From: Novosphingobium sp. UBA6272 | GTDB taxonomy: Bacteria > Pseudomonadota > Alphaproteobacteria > Sphingomonadales > Sphingomonadaceae | Assembly (NCBI RefSeq): GCF_002440635.1 | Contig: NZ_DJUW01000011.1 | Span: 1 to 64,000, forward strand | Direction: 5' to 3' | DNA: 64,000 nt | Part shown: positions 1-9,100 of the stretch, piece after piece | How the letters are laid out: every line of letters begins with the position of its first letter | Numbering within the stretch: the first letter of the stretch is position 1 | Notes under the pieces: generated by a model | What the model saw: only the letters and a program-made list of their open reading frames with translations | What the model was told of the DNA's origin: nothing | Database searches by the model: none | Made by a program: the position numbers and the translations under genes

Positions 1-137
1 CACCAAACCGGCAGCAGGCCAGCTTCGACCACCCTCGCGAGCATGGCGTATTCGCTCACGCCGCGCTTGGCGGCGAGCCCGGCCAGCACCCGGTATTGCG
101 ACGGATTGAGGCGCACCGTCTGCGCCCGCGCGTTCAC
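1..137 (-). CDS. Ribbon-helix-helix-like small protein, partial (runs off the left edge)
   Basis: About 45 residues are visible before the window ends. A GTG start at 137 has a good AGGAG ribosome-binding site seven bases upstream. The visible part has a short strand (VRLNPSQYRVLAGLA) followed by a helix, a turn (KRGVSE) and a second helix, the pattern of CopG/Arc-type DNA-binding proteins. In conjugative elements of alphaproteobacteria such a gene often sits beside the coupling protein and relaxase, which would lie outside this window to the left. The C-terminus is missing, so the family call is tentative. Confidence 0.45.
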   Translation of the reverse strand, partial: MNARAQTVRLNPSQYRVLAGLAAKRGVSEYAMLARVVEAGLLPVW

Positions 138-341
138 CGGGCTGCTCCTGCCGCGATGCGATCCGCCATCTCCTGAAATGGCGGAATTGCGCTACAATGA
201 GGGAGACGGGCATTTGCAGATGCTATCCGCATCCCGTCAAACCCGCAGGACTGCTCGCTGCACGCGTGCGTGGGGTGTGTAGTCAGAATCGGGGCCCGAT
301 GCATCGCATCGTGGCCCTTGATTCTACCGGTTGATTGCGCC

Positions 342-854
342 CTATCGGTCATTGGAGCCTTGCTCCTCGGGCCAGTCGGACCAGGTCTGGAGCGCGACCA
401 TATGGCGCGCGGTGTCGTCGTCGTGCGACCGGTCGCGGAGCCTTCGCGGATCGAATTTGTAGGCAGCGCTGGGATGCTGATCGGCCCAGCGACGCAGCAC
501 GCTATCGATCGCGCTGCGCAGTTCGTTCGCGATATCGTTGGTCTCGGCGGGATAGATAATGAACCAGCGCGAGCCGTCGAAAAGCTGGCTGCCAAGCGCG
601 TAGCCCCGGCCATCATTCATGAAGCAGGGGCCTTCGACTTCGAGCGAGGTATCGTGCCCTGAAAAGCGCTCGACGATCGGGCGTTCGCCGCTTCGCCAAT
701 GGCGCAGGGCATAGCGAAACGCACTGCCATCCTGGTTTCTCTGGCAGATGAGATCGACGAGTTCGCCGATGCGTGCCGCTTCGGCTGGGCGAACGGTTTT
801 GATGATCAGGCCGCGCTTACGCAGGGCCGACTTGATCCGTGAACAGATAGACAT
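342..854 (-). CDS. Hypothetical protein of a mobile element
   Basis: A 170-residue protein I do not recognise. I chose the ATG at 854 because the longer reading frame (to 977) would run through the upstream AlpA-like gene. The N-terminus is basic (RIKSALRKRGL); the rest is a mixed alpha/beta domain rich in aromatic residues (GSRWFIIYPAETNDIANEL), followed by a charged tail (RRLRDRSHDDD). There is no signal peptide or membrane segment. It lies 40 bases downstream of the AlpA-like gene on the same strand, so the two are probably co-transcribed and belong to the integrated element at the left edge. Confidence 0.6.
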   Translation of the reverse strand: MSICSRIKSALRKRGLIIKTVRPAEAARIGELVDLICQRNQDGSAFRYALRHWRSGERPIVERFSGHDTSLEVEGPCFMNDGRGYALGSQLFDGSRWFIIYPAETNDIANELRSAIDSVLRRWADQHPSAAYKFDPRRLRDRSHDDDTARHMVALQTWSDWPEEQGSNDR

Positions 855-894
855 GGGTGAGACTTTCTGCGGGCCACTGCCCGCCAAACGAGGG

Positions 895-1086
895 TCAGTA
901 GCGGCGCAGCGGCAGGCCGCTGATCCATTCTGAAATGTCGGAAGCGCGCCAGCGGATGCGGCCAGCGCCAAGGTCAACGGGAGAAGGAAACTGGCCCGTC
1001 TGGATGCGCCGCCAGATGGTCGTGCGGCTCCGGATGCCAGTGAGGTGAAGCACCTCCTGGCAGGTCAGCAATTCAGGGGTATTCAT
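895..1086 (-). CDS. AlpA-family excisionase/transcriptional regulator
   Basis: A 63-residue MerR-like winged-helix protein of the AlpA type. The sequence shows LTCQEVLHLTGI (first helix and turn), SRTTIWRRIQTGQFPSPV (recognition helix and wing) and GRIRWRASDISEWISG, the classic arrangement of phage and ICE regulators that control integrase or excision genes. The ATG at 1086 is preferred over an upstream in-frame ATG at 1116 because the family normally begins a few residues before the LTCQEV motif. A LexA-type box lies about 180 bases upstream, so the element may respond to DNA damage (inference). Confidence 0.85.
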   Translation of the reverse strand: MNTPELLTCQEVLHLTGIRSRTTIWRRIQTGQFPSPVDLGAGRIRWRASDISEWISGLPLRRY

Positions 1087-1664
1087 GACACGGTCCTTGG
1101 GAGGGAGGGGTGTCACAGGGACCGGATTGACCGGTCACGAGGAAGCTTGCGGGCCACGCTGCCCCGCCGATCCTGAAGGCGGGAGAGCGACTTTCCTCGA
1201 AACAGGAACTCCCCGTTCCCTGTGACAAGTTGATGGCTAAATCCGATTCGTTCTGTAGGAAAGAACAAAAATAGAACGAACTGCGTTGCGCAATGCATTT
1301 GAGACGATATGGGAATGCATGCGGACGAAAGGGAACGCAAATGGACCGGAGAAATTTTTGAGAGGGGGCTCCAGTTGGTTCCGAATCCGCTGCTGTGCGC
1401 TACATTTACGCTCCTTCGCGCACCCTTTGCGCCGAATCACATCAATTGGGCGTGTTTTCGATTGAACCAGGCCTCGTTGGCAAACTCTTCACCAAGTGCG
1501 GCGAAAAATCCTATGCAATCTCCATTTCGCCGATCGCCGCTCGAGGAAAATTTTGGGCCGCCTGGAAGCTCAAGTTCGTTCATGTCGTTCCCAAGGGATT
1601 ATCCGGAGCTGTCAGCCCGATGAACTGCTCTCTAAACGGCAGAAATTCGCCTTGGGTGCGCATA
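1087..1664. other. Gene-free stretch between AlpA-like gene and IS6 remnant
   Basis: I see no supportable gene here. Short open frames exist on both strands but have no convincing start, ribosome-binding site or recognisable motif. The stretch holds an 8-base inverted repeat (1247-1254 and 1273-1280) that contains a LexA-type box. It also holds one copy of the GGGGGCTCC box at 1364-1372 that recurs near the putative attachment site at 11.76-11.79 kb. The rest looks like decayed mobile-element DNA. Confidence 0.5.
1263..1277 (-). promoter_or_regulatory. Putative LexA (SOS) box
   Basis: The sequence GAAC-AAAAATA-GAAC matches the alphaproteobacterial LexA operator GTTC-N7-GTTC read on the opposite strand. 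It lies inside a perfect 8-base inverted repeat (TTCGTTCT at 1247 and AGAACGAA at 1273). The nearest downstream gene on the minus strand is the AlpA-like regulator (start 1086). The motif is exact, but its function is inferred. Confidence 0.5.
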
Positions 1665-2110
1665 GTCGACTGGCAAGCGACTGCCACTTGGCCAACGTGG
1701 CCGAGCGGCGTTCTCGGTAAGTCTGCCGATCGACGAGGTTGCGCTCGTAGTGGACCGAGGCGAATTACTGCGCTGTCTTCATCCACAAGCATTGCATCGC
1801 CCGCTTCGTCGTCACGAAGCTCTCAAGGCTTTGACCCTCGTGATAGACGGCCCGCCACAAAGAAGTCATCTCGCCATTGAGCCTGAAGTAAATCTCGTTC
1901 GAGTGCCAGCGCCACTGCCGCTAGCCTCGCGTATGGCTTACCCGCTAGCAGCGGATGTCGGCGGCGATCAGTAGACCGAACCGGGTCCACCACAGCTTTA
2001 CCATCTCATTGCATAGATCGATGCCGCGCTCGACGAGTAGATTTTAAACATTCCGCAGGCGCAGCGGGAAGCGAACGTACATCATGACCACAAGGCGGAT
2101 TACCCCGGCC
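1665..2110 (-). pseudogene. IS6-family transposase, internally deleted remnant
   Basis: Reading the minus strand gives consecutive IS6-type blocks: VIRLVVMMYVRFPLRLRNV, then LLVERGIDLCNEMVKLWW and TRFGLLIAADIR, then WRWHSNEIYFRLNGEM, TSLWRAVYHEGQSLESFVTT, and finally FASVH and RQTYRERRSATLAKWQSL. These are the N-terminal helical part, the region of the first catalytic Asp and the C-terminus of the family. At least three in-frame stops interrupt it. The central segment, roughly 90-100 residues including the second Asp and the Glu of the DDE triad, is missing between the TTKR and AMQCLWMK segments. The element is therefore dead. I could not identify its terminal inverted repeats. Confidence 0.8.
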
Positions 2111-2289
2111 ACGGATGAAAATCGCGAAACGGATTATGTGGCTCAAGACCACGTGTCATTGGCTCTACTCACCTATCGCGCTGCGCCAATCCGGTGCAAT
2201 CCCTTTGAGAGGGTCATCGCGATTACGAGAAGCTTGACTCTCACCGGCAGTTCCGCTCCGTCACGAACTTCAGATTGAGGGGGAGCAAC

Positions 2290-3156
2290 ATGAACAGTTC
2301 TGCTGGCGCCGCTAGTCATGTTCAGCCGGCTAATCTTGATTTTAGCTGGGTCGATCAATTGTTTCAAAGTGGTGTCAACACTGTGATACTTTGGGTACTC
2401 GTTCTCGCGACGTTGTTCCAAGTTCTCGAGATGGTCGGGTTCCTTCCGGCTTGGGCATCAAAATGGATAAACCGGAATAGACTTCGCGAGACGATGCGTC
2501 TTCTTAAAGAATTCGGAGTGGACGTCGACACGCCGAAACGAGCCAACCAAGCGGCACGACTGGAACAGATCGCTGGCGACAATCTTGCCGAGCGCGTGCA
2601 CAAACGGCTGGCGACGACGAAGATCGGACACAAGGTCGTGGTGGGATCGCAGGTTGCGGTAAAGGGAGATCACTATTTCGACCTGATGGGCGCGACGGCG
2701 GACCTGAGCCTGGCGCGCGTGTTCGCACGCGACCTTTCCGCGCTGTGGCGGACTCTGACCGGCGTAGGGGGTACGATCGCGAACAGTGAATTCGATTTCG
2801 TGGTCACGCCCAAGAGTGGTTCACCACTCCTGGGAGCGTGCTTCGCGGAATTGCTCAAGAAACCCCTGCTGCTTCACAACCCGGACCATAAGTTCAGGTC
2901 CGACCCGACCGATCCTCGCGCGATGTTCGACTTCGCCGAGCTGCCTGCGTTAGGAAGCAAAGGGCTGATAGTGGACGACAGCAGCACGGGCGGAGGAAAG
3001 GCCTTACGCCTCATCGACGATCTGCGAGCATGCGGATGGGAAGTCAGTGATTTTCTGGTCGTGTTCGAGCCGCAACTGAAGGTGAAAACGGGCGACAATG
3101 CCGCGGCTCGCCTCGCTCCTAAGGGGGTCACGCTTCATTCAATCGTGACGACGTGA
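2290..3156 (+). CDS. Membrane-anchored phosphoribosyltransferase-like protein
   Basis: A 288-residue protein; the ATG at 2290 follows a strong GAGGGGG site. Residues about 28-50 form one hydrophobic segment (TVILWVLVLATLFQVLEMV). The C-terminal two thirds is a type I PRTase fold with the PRPP-binding motif GLIVDDSSTGGGKAL at 215-229, including adjacent acidic residues D219-D220 and the TG loop, and an upstream FDFVVTPKSGSPLLG strand-loop. It resembles orotate PRTases but has a membrane anchor and no recognisable specificity hood. It is the first gene of the left cluster, four bases before the P-loop NTPase gene, so a nucleotide-handling role is likely. The substrate is unknown. Confidence 0.75.
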   Translation: MNSSAGAASHVQPANLDFSWVDQLFQSGVNTVILWVLVLATLFQVLEMVGFLPAWASKWINRNRLRETMRLLKEFGVDVDTPKRANQAARLEQIAGDNLAERVHKRLATTKIGHKVVVGSQVAVKGDHYFDLMGATADLSLARVFARDLSALWRTLTGVGGTIANSEFDFVVTPKSGSPLLGACFAELLKKPLLLHNPDHKFRSDPTDPRAMFDFAELPALGSKGLIVDDSSTGGGKALRLIDDLRACGWEVSDFLVVFEPQLKVKTGDNAAARLAPKGVTLHSIVTT

Positions 3157-3160
3157 GCCG

Positions 3161-3736
3161 ATGCTGAAGGCGATCGTCACCGGAGCCTATTCTACCGGAA
3201 AATCCACCCTGATCCGCGCCCTTGGCACCGAATTGCGCAAAGATGGGCTGACGATCGTCGAGCTCCCCGACCTCGCCCGGTCTTGTCCTTTCCCCCTCAA
3301 CGAGGCGCAGACCCATTCCGCGAGTTTATGGCTGTTGACCACGCAGATTTCCCGGGAAATCGAAGCGTCACGCGGTACCGAGACAATCATGCTGTGCGAC
3401 CGCGGCGTGCCCGACATCCTCGCACATTATGGCGAGCACGTTCAATATGAGGATGATCCGTGGTTCACCTCCGTGAGCCCGCTTTCGGAACGATGGATTT
3501 CAACCTACGATGTCGTCCTGTTCTCGCAGGTAGACGAGAATATCCCCATCGCCGTTGATGGCCTGCGATCAGAAGATCCGTCCTACAGACGACTGCTAGG
3601 CGCGCGTGCAACAGAGGTTCTCTCGACCCGAGCCGATGCCGTCGTCCTCGCGCACGACCCTGCGGAACGCGTTCATCAGGCGCGCGAAGCTATCTGGCTG
3701 GCGCTTTCGTGGTCGCGAAGCTCGCAGAGCCTGTGA
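3161..3736 (+). CDS. P-loop NTPase / nucleotide-kinase-like protein
   Basis: A 191-residue soluble protein with a Walker A motif GAYSTGKST at residues 8-16 and a strand ending in CDRG (TIMLCDRGVPDIL) that fits the DR(G/Y) motif of small nucleotide kinases and NadR-like AAA_28 ATPases. A later strand, YDVVLFSQVD, resembles the kinase core strand before the lid. It follows the PRTase gene by four bases and is surely co-transcribed with it. Its 3' end overlaps the convergent thymidylate-kinase-like gene by 61 bases, which suggests the pair has been inherited as a unit. The substrate cannot be told from sequence. Confidence 0.75.
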   Translation: MLKAIVTGAYSTGKSTLIRALGTELRKDGLTIVELPDLARSCPFPLNEAQTHSASLWLLTTQISREIEASRGTETIMLCDRGVPDILAHYGEHVQYEDDPWFTSVSPLSERWISTYDVVLFSQVDENIPIAVDGLRSEDPSYRRLLGARATEVLSTRADAVVLAHDPAERVHQAREAIWLALSWSRSSQSL

Positions 3737-4392
3737 ATGACCAAATCTACGATCTCGGAGGCAATCTCGAGTGGAGCGCGGAGCTGATCGTCCTTGATGG
3801 TCTGGACGGTTCGCCAAGGTCCCGACAATCCCAGTTCGGCGATCGCCGAATAGTTCAGACGAACTGCACGCTGAAGCGCCATGTCCGCTTCATGCTCATC
3901 GTATTGACGATCGGTGTAAGAGCGCTTGTCCTTCAGTTTCATCAGACGCTGCGCCGCATCCAAGGGCGTATCCAGATAGATCGACAGGTCAGGGGCAGGA
4001 ACAGCGAATGCCTCGGTCTCGAGCGCGTAGATCCACCGCATGAGCGCAACGCTTTCCTCCGGCGTCACCTTCGAGGCCTGATAAACCATGTTTGAGGGTA
4101 TGTACCGATCGAAGACCACGACATCGTGGGCTTTCGCCGCCTCGGCTATCACGGCGACGGACTCAAAACGATCGAGTCCGTAGAGCACGGCCGCAGCCTG
4201 CGGCGTAACTGGCACCGGCATGCGCCCTGACAGGAATTCGCCCAGCGTCACGCCGCCGACTGTGTCCTTGTATCGAGGAAACGAGATAACCGTTGCCGAC
4301 AGACCTCGCGCCAGCAGCGCTGCCTTGACATTCTCGGCCGCTGTCGCCTTTCCCGCCCCGTCAGCACCTTCGATTGCAACGAGCAGGCTCAT
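3676..4392 (-). CDS. Thymidylate kinase-like protein
   Basis: A 238-residue protein of the dTMP kinase family, which phosphorylates dTMP or a related nucleotide. It shows the P-loop GADGAGKAT at 9-17 (the usual Ser before Thr is Ala), the DRY motif FDRYIPSN at 94-101 and a lid region rich in Lys/Arg (KLKDKRSYTDRQYDEHEAD). It is slightly longer than housekeeping Tmk (about 210). Its start overlaps the stop of the upstream gene as ATGA, so it is translationally coupled to the unknown partner. In this context it is more likely an accessory kinase acting on signalling or modified nucleotides than the cell's essential Tmk. Confidence 0.85.
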   Translation of the reverse strand: MSLLVAIEGADGAGKATAAENVKAALLARGLSATVISFPRYKDTVGGVTLGEFLSGRMPVPVTPQAAAVLYGLDRFESVAVIAEAAKAHDVVVFDRYIPSNMVYQASKVTPEESVALMRWIYALETEAFAVPAPDLSIYLDTPLDAAQRLMKLKDKRSYTDRQYDEHEADMALQRAVRLNYSAIAELGLSGPWRTVQTIKDDQLRAPLEIASEIVDLVIHRLCELRDHESASQIASRA

Positions 4393-4898
4393 GCTGCGGC
4401 CCGCGCAGACAGGTTGTGATAGCCCGCCAACACAAAGCGCACGAAGCGCTCGCTCGCATCCGTCGCTTTAGCCAGTGCAGCGATCCGCTCCGATCTCATC
4501 GCCGCCGGGAGGAACAGAAGACTATCGCTGCAATCTCGTGCATAAAGGAAGATGCGGAGCAGAGCTGCCAGCGAAGTGGGCCCATCGCGTCGCGCCAATG
4601 ACGCCCCTTCCACCGCAAAGCCGACGGCAACGTCGTCATAATGAATAGGGGTGTCCGATTTGTCAGTCGCAACGAATTTCAGTTTCAGGCCATTGATGAG
4701 AATGTCTTCCTCACCAACGCTGTCCGGCGCGCCTTCCAGCAGAGCTGAAAGATGGATTATTGCGGCCTCGCGGATCTCCTGCGCCGTCATGCTCGACGCG
4801 ACGGCGTCGGCAGATGGCGAACTTGCGTCTGATCCAGCGATGCGATCAATGGCGTCGTTCAACAATTTTCGAAGTCCTTTCGTAGCGGTCTGTAGCAT
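4389..4898 (-). CDS. Hypothetical protein coupled to thymidylate kinase-like gene
   Basis: A 169-residue acidic protein without recognisable family. The N-terminal half is helical with a low-complexity Ser/Ala stretch (SDASSPSADAVASS). The middle has a beta-rich block (ILINGLKLKFVATDKSDTP), and the C-terminus is predicted helical (SERIAALAKATDASERFVRF). It has no membrane segment or signal peptide. It overlaps the thymidylate kinase-like gene by four bases and is divergent from the 2OG oxygenase gene across a 51-base gap, which must hold both promoters. Confidence 0.65.
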   Translation of the reverse strand: MLQTATKGLRKLLNDAIDRIAGSDASSPSADAVASSMTAQEIREAAIIHLSALLEGAPDSVGEEDILINGLKLKFVATDKSDTPIHYDDVAVGFAVEGASLARRDGPTSLAALLRIFLYARDCSDSLLFLPAAMRSERIAALAKATDASERFVRFVLAGYHNLSARAAA

Positions 4899-4949
4899 AG
4901 CCCCGTTTCAAGTCATCCGCCATCTTGGCCGTCACACTCTGCTACCATC

Positions 4950-5615
4950 ATGTTGATCCTAGCCTGCCCTGGCCTCGCCGGCCCGCTGCAGGCGGCCTAC
5001 GCCGAATTTGGAGAGATGGTGCATAGCGACGACGTGCTGCCGGGCCCTCCGGAAACACCGCCTGGTGCTTTGCAACCCGACCCGAAGCGCTACTTGGAAT
5101 TCGCGGAGCGTGCGACGGATGTCCCGCTTGCACTGGTGGAACTGCGGCGGGTTTTGATCGCCAGGCTGGATGTCTGCGCGCGCGCGCTTGAGGAAGTTAC
5201 GACCACGAGGTTGACTGGCCCTCTCTCTCTCATGATGGATCGCTGCGATGGTCCAGTATTGCGGATGACATGGTACCCGCCGGGATATGTGGGAGAAGTG
5301 AATCAACCCCACACCGACATCGACCTATTCACGATCTTGCCGGCCGCCACGCAACCGGGACTGCAGAGACGCGCAGGCGATCAATGGCTCCCCATTGCGA
5401 TCGGCAAAGATGAGGTTGCCGTGATGACGGGCGAGATCCTGCAAGAGCTTGGCGTTGCGCCAGCGATTGAACACCGCGTTCTTGGGAGCGGCCAACAGCG
5501 GATGTCTGTTTCACTGTTCGTGAACGCCGACCCGGACCTCGTCGTTCGCCAGGATTTTCGTGCAGGCGATCTGATGAAGCGGCGATTTCAATCGGTGCGA
5601 CAGGTGGGTACGTAA
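4950..5615 (+). CDS. 2-oxoglutarate/Fe(II)-dependent oxygenase
   Basis: A 221-residue protein of the isopenicillin-N-synthase-like 2OG-Fe(II) dioxygenase fold. The iron-binding facial triad is visible as H121-T-D123 (NQPHTDIDLFTIL) and H175 (IEHRV). The 2-oxoglutarate-binding R-x-S is at 184-186 (QRMSVSLFVN). The family hydroxylates small molecules, nucleobases or proteins. It sits two bases before the Nudix gene and downstream of the nucleotide kinases, so hydroxylation of a nucleotide or base is a reasonable guess. It is shorter than typical IPNS enzymes (about 330), with the N-terminal region reduced. Confidence 0.85.
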   Translation: MLILACPGLAGPLQAAYAEFGEMVHSDDVLPGPPETPPGALQPDPKRYLEFAERATDVPLALVELRRVLIARLDVCARALEEVTTTRLTGPLSLMMDRCDGPVLRMTWYPPGYVGEVNQPHTDIDLFTILPAATQPGLQRRAGDQWLPIAIGKDEVAVMTGEILQELGVAPAIEHRVLGSGQQRMSVSLFVNADPDLVVRQDFRAGDLMKRRFQSVRQVGT

Positions 5616-5616
5616 G

Positions 5617-6117
5617 ATGAACGATCCCCAGCCACGATTACAGTCCGCTAGCCTTATCGTGCTACATCGATCGTCTCCGAAGCTGCTCTGCGTTCTCCAT
5701 CCTACCTTCAGGAAATGGATGTTTCCGGGGGGCAAGGTCGAAGCTGGCGAGTCGCCTCATGATGCCGTGCTGCGCGAGATAGCCGAAGAGGTCGGCCTGT
5801 CGATCGTTTTGTCGGATCTCTCGGACCTTCCCCTCTGGGAACACGAAGGAAATGTCCGTTTGCCGCAACCACTGGCGATCATCCAGGAAACGACCTCCAA
5901 TGGCTGCGCGATGTACGTCGACTTCGTTTTCGTCGGCGTCAGTCGCGAGACGACGCCTAGGCTCAAAAGCGAGGTGATGGAAGCTAACTGGTTTGACTAT
6001 GCCGCACTGACCCGTCTCGACACTGCGTTTCCCATCAAGCAAATGGCGGCGGAGGTATTTGAACGAATCGACGTAATTCGTGCCAGCACACTCCCCAATT
6101 CGTCGCGGTACGTATAA
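5617..6117 (+). CDS. Nudix hydrolase
   Basis: A 166-residue protein with a complete Nudix box starting at residue 38 (GGKVEAGESPHDAVLREIAE, then EVGL), including the catalytic REIAEE. The family cleaves nucleoside diphosphates linked to another moiety (X). The stop and start of the upstream oxygenase gene and this gene are one base apart, so they form an operon. Beside a PRTase, two kinases and an oxygenase it probably trims or sanitises an unusual nucleotide. The true substrate is unknown. Confidence 0.9.
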   Translation: MNDPQPRLQSASLIVLHRSSPKLLCVLHPTFRKWMFPGGKVEAGESPHDAVLREIAEEVGLSIVLSDLSDLPLWEHEGNVRLPQPLAIIQETTSNGCAMYVDFVFVGVSRETTPRLKSEVMEANWFDYAALTRLDTAFPIKQMAAEVFERIDVIRASTLPNSSRYV

Positions 6118-6176
6118 TCTGTGAATGACAATGCCTTAAAACCAAATCGTGTGAAATTTCGAGAAAGAGAAAATCT

Positions 6177-9100
6177 ATGTCCGACACTGGCAAGTTCTGC
6201 TGTTTCAACTGTCCTGACAACGGTCAGGAATTGAAGCGGCTGAGCGACCGGTGTCCTGACTGCGGCCGCGAATACGGCTTTCCGCTGACCTCGACGCCGA
6301 CATCGATCGGCGATTTCGACGTCGAACGGCCGCTCGGGCGCGGTTTCTACGCCGCGACCTTCGTCGCCCGGCCGAGGACCGGCCTCAACCGCGCCTTGCG
6401 GGTCCTCAAGGTCGCGCCGGTCGCCATGTACGAAAAGTTCGACAAGGACTTTGCAGCTGAGTCCGCGCGCCACTCGGAGGTTGCCGATGGCGCGGATCAT
6501 GTCGTGGCCGTTGACGACATCTTCGACGCGGACATCGACTTTGCGGGCCTCGTCCTGCGCTGCCATGTCGCGGTGCTTCAGTTCGTGGATGGCGACACCC
6601 TTGCAAAATATCTGTCGGGCGCGCGACCGCTAACGGCGCCGGAGGCCGCCCAGATCGCCTGCGACCTGTTCCGGATGAAGGAGGAGTTTGAGCGCCTTCT
6701 GGTCAACCACAACGACCTGCACGCGGGCAATATCATCGTCGAGGAGCTTCCACCCGGGCGAAGACGTGCCGATGCCATCGAGCCCGCTATCCGGGCCGTG
6801 GCGATAGACCTAGGTTCGGTCGCCGGCGATCGGCGGTCCGGGGGCGGCTACACGGGTGACCTGCACTGGATCGGACACCATATTCTCGCGATGGCCGACC
6901 GGCTCCTGTCCGGCGGCGATACCGCACCTGATCTGGACAAGCGCATCGGGCTGAAGCTGCACGGGATCGCTCAAGGCCTGGCTACCGCGACCGAGAACCA
7001 GCGGACACCTGTGGCCTCCGACATGATTACCGGCATCCGCGAGCAATACCATCGTACCGCGGAAGCATGGCGTCCGTGGCGAAATCAAACCGTCCTGCGC
7101 ACTTTCGACCAATCCTACAACGCGCAGACGCTCGATGCTTGGTATGTGCCGCAGCTGATCGTCGATCCCGACGGAGCTTGGTTGAGGAAAGTCAGTTCGC
7201 CAGGCCCTCTCGTTATGACGGGAATGCGTGGTTGCGGAAAGACCATGCTGCTCCATTCGTTGCAGTTTCATGCCCGCGCCGCCGTCCTTCCGAAGGAGGA
7301 AGATGCGGCCGCCCTGAAGCGGGTGAAAGAGGACGGGTACGTCGGCCTCTTTGTCTCAGCCCAACGGCTGATCCCTGTCGATCCTCGAGCCGACCGGCCT
7401 TCGACCGAGGAACTTTTCGCTCGCCTGCTGGTCGCCTACGCGGCCCAGGCGGCGAGAGCGATGGCCCATCTCGAGGATCTTGCCAAGGATGCCATCGCGT
7501 TCGACGCGGGCGTCGGACTTCTCCATGCAGTCTGCGAATCACTCGCACCGCGACCTGAACTCGAACAGCCATCCACGATCGAGCATCTCGAGCGATGTCT
7601 AAGCGACCTGCTGATCAGGGTCAGCCGCAGCGATTCTGGTTTGCGATTGGCAACCAATCCTAACACCGCGTTTCCTCTGCTCGCAGACGCGATCCGCAAA
7701 GCGGCCCCGATCTGGCACGATGCGCAGATCCTTTTCCTCCTCGATGACGTCTCGACCCGCTACCTCGATGCCGATCGCATCGAGGAACTGCTCTCGGCGC
7801 TGCTGTTTCAGCACTCTCATTGCGCATTCAAGCTAACCTCGGAAGCGCAGACGATCTTCCTCAGCCTTAAGTCTCCTGGGCAGGTCCACCCGGCTGCTGC
7901 CGGCCGCGATTTCACGACGTTCGATCTGGGGGCCGAAGTGCAGACCCGGCTGAAAGATCGAAGCGGCAAGACCTTCGTCACCGAGATTCTCGATGCACGC
8001 GCCCGGCTGTTTCCTGGGCATCCCGGGCAAAGCTCCGCAAACGTGCTCGGAGATAAGGATCTCGAGTCCATAGCCCGCGCCATAGCCGAGACGCGTACAC
8101 GCTCGCGAGAGCGCAAACGGCTTTACCATGGACTTCGGGCGCTGGCGGGCGTCTGCGTCGGAGACATCGGCGCGGTAATCCAAATATATCAGGAAATCCT
8201 CACCGGTAGCGGAATCACGCTGCCGGTGCAGCCGGAACGACAGCATGAGGTGTTTCAGGATTTCTGCGCGCGCCACCTTTACAGCCTCGACCGCAGAGGC
8301 AGCGATCTCAAGCTGGTAGCGCTTCAGTTCGCAGAGGCTTCGCATCAGCTGCTGATGGAGTCCGGGCGGGAGAAGCCGACGGGCAGGATCAGGCAGTACA
8401 CCTCACTCTATGTGCGAGTGACCGCAGGCGAATTGCAGGAACAGATGACGAGGCTACGCGAGCTGGTCGATGCTGGCGTGTTCGTGTTCACAGGAGGCAC
8501 CGCCCGGACCAAGACGCACGATTCCGATCCGGTCCAGCAGTTCAAGCTGACGTTTCGAAAAATCTACGGCCTGGCAAACTTCATCGGACTGTCCGATCGC
8601 GACCGGTTCGAGCTGTCGGGCGAGGATTTGCAGCGATGGCTCAAGGAGCCGACGGCGGGACGGGAAATTCTCCTGCGCAACCTTTCCACTGCTGCGCCCG
8701 AGAGTGAGGACGAACCTTCCTCAGATGACATAGCGGAACGGCCAATCGAACATGCCCAAAGGGCGACGCCGGAGAGCCAGGCGACGCAGATGGACCTGCT
8801 GGCCCAGCTCGACAGTTCCTCCGGACCTTCTGACCAGGATAGCCTGCCGATGGTCTTTCCGCCGGCGCCGGCCGTGCATGAAGTGGCTTCTGAGGACCTA
8901 GCAAAAACAACCGTAGACGACCTCATCATCGGGTTAGGATTCGAGGACAGAACTCCGGAATCCTTGATGCGGACATTGACTTGGTTGAGACCTCGACGGG
9001 TGATTGCCATCCGGTACGACAATCCAGGGCACGGTGACGACATGCGCAAGGCGATCACTGACCGGGGCATTTCCCTGGAGGAGGTTGCCTATCCGGACTT

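Noticed and set aside
134..616. 160-residue open frame on the minus strand near the left edge
   Set aside because: It overlaps the better-supported 342-854 gene in another frame and is rich in Arg/Ser/Thr/Pro without a domain.
1395..1880. 161-residue open frame on the plus strand
   Set aside because: It runs through the IS6 remnant in the opposite direction and has no recognisable motif or start signal.
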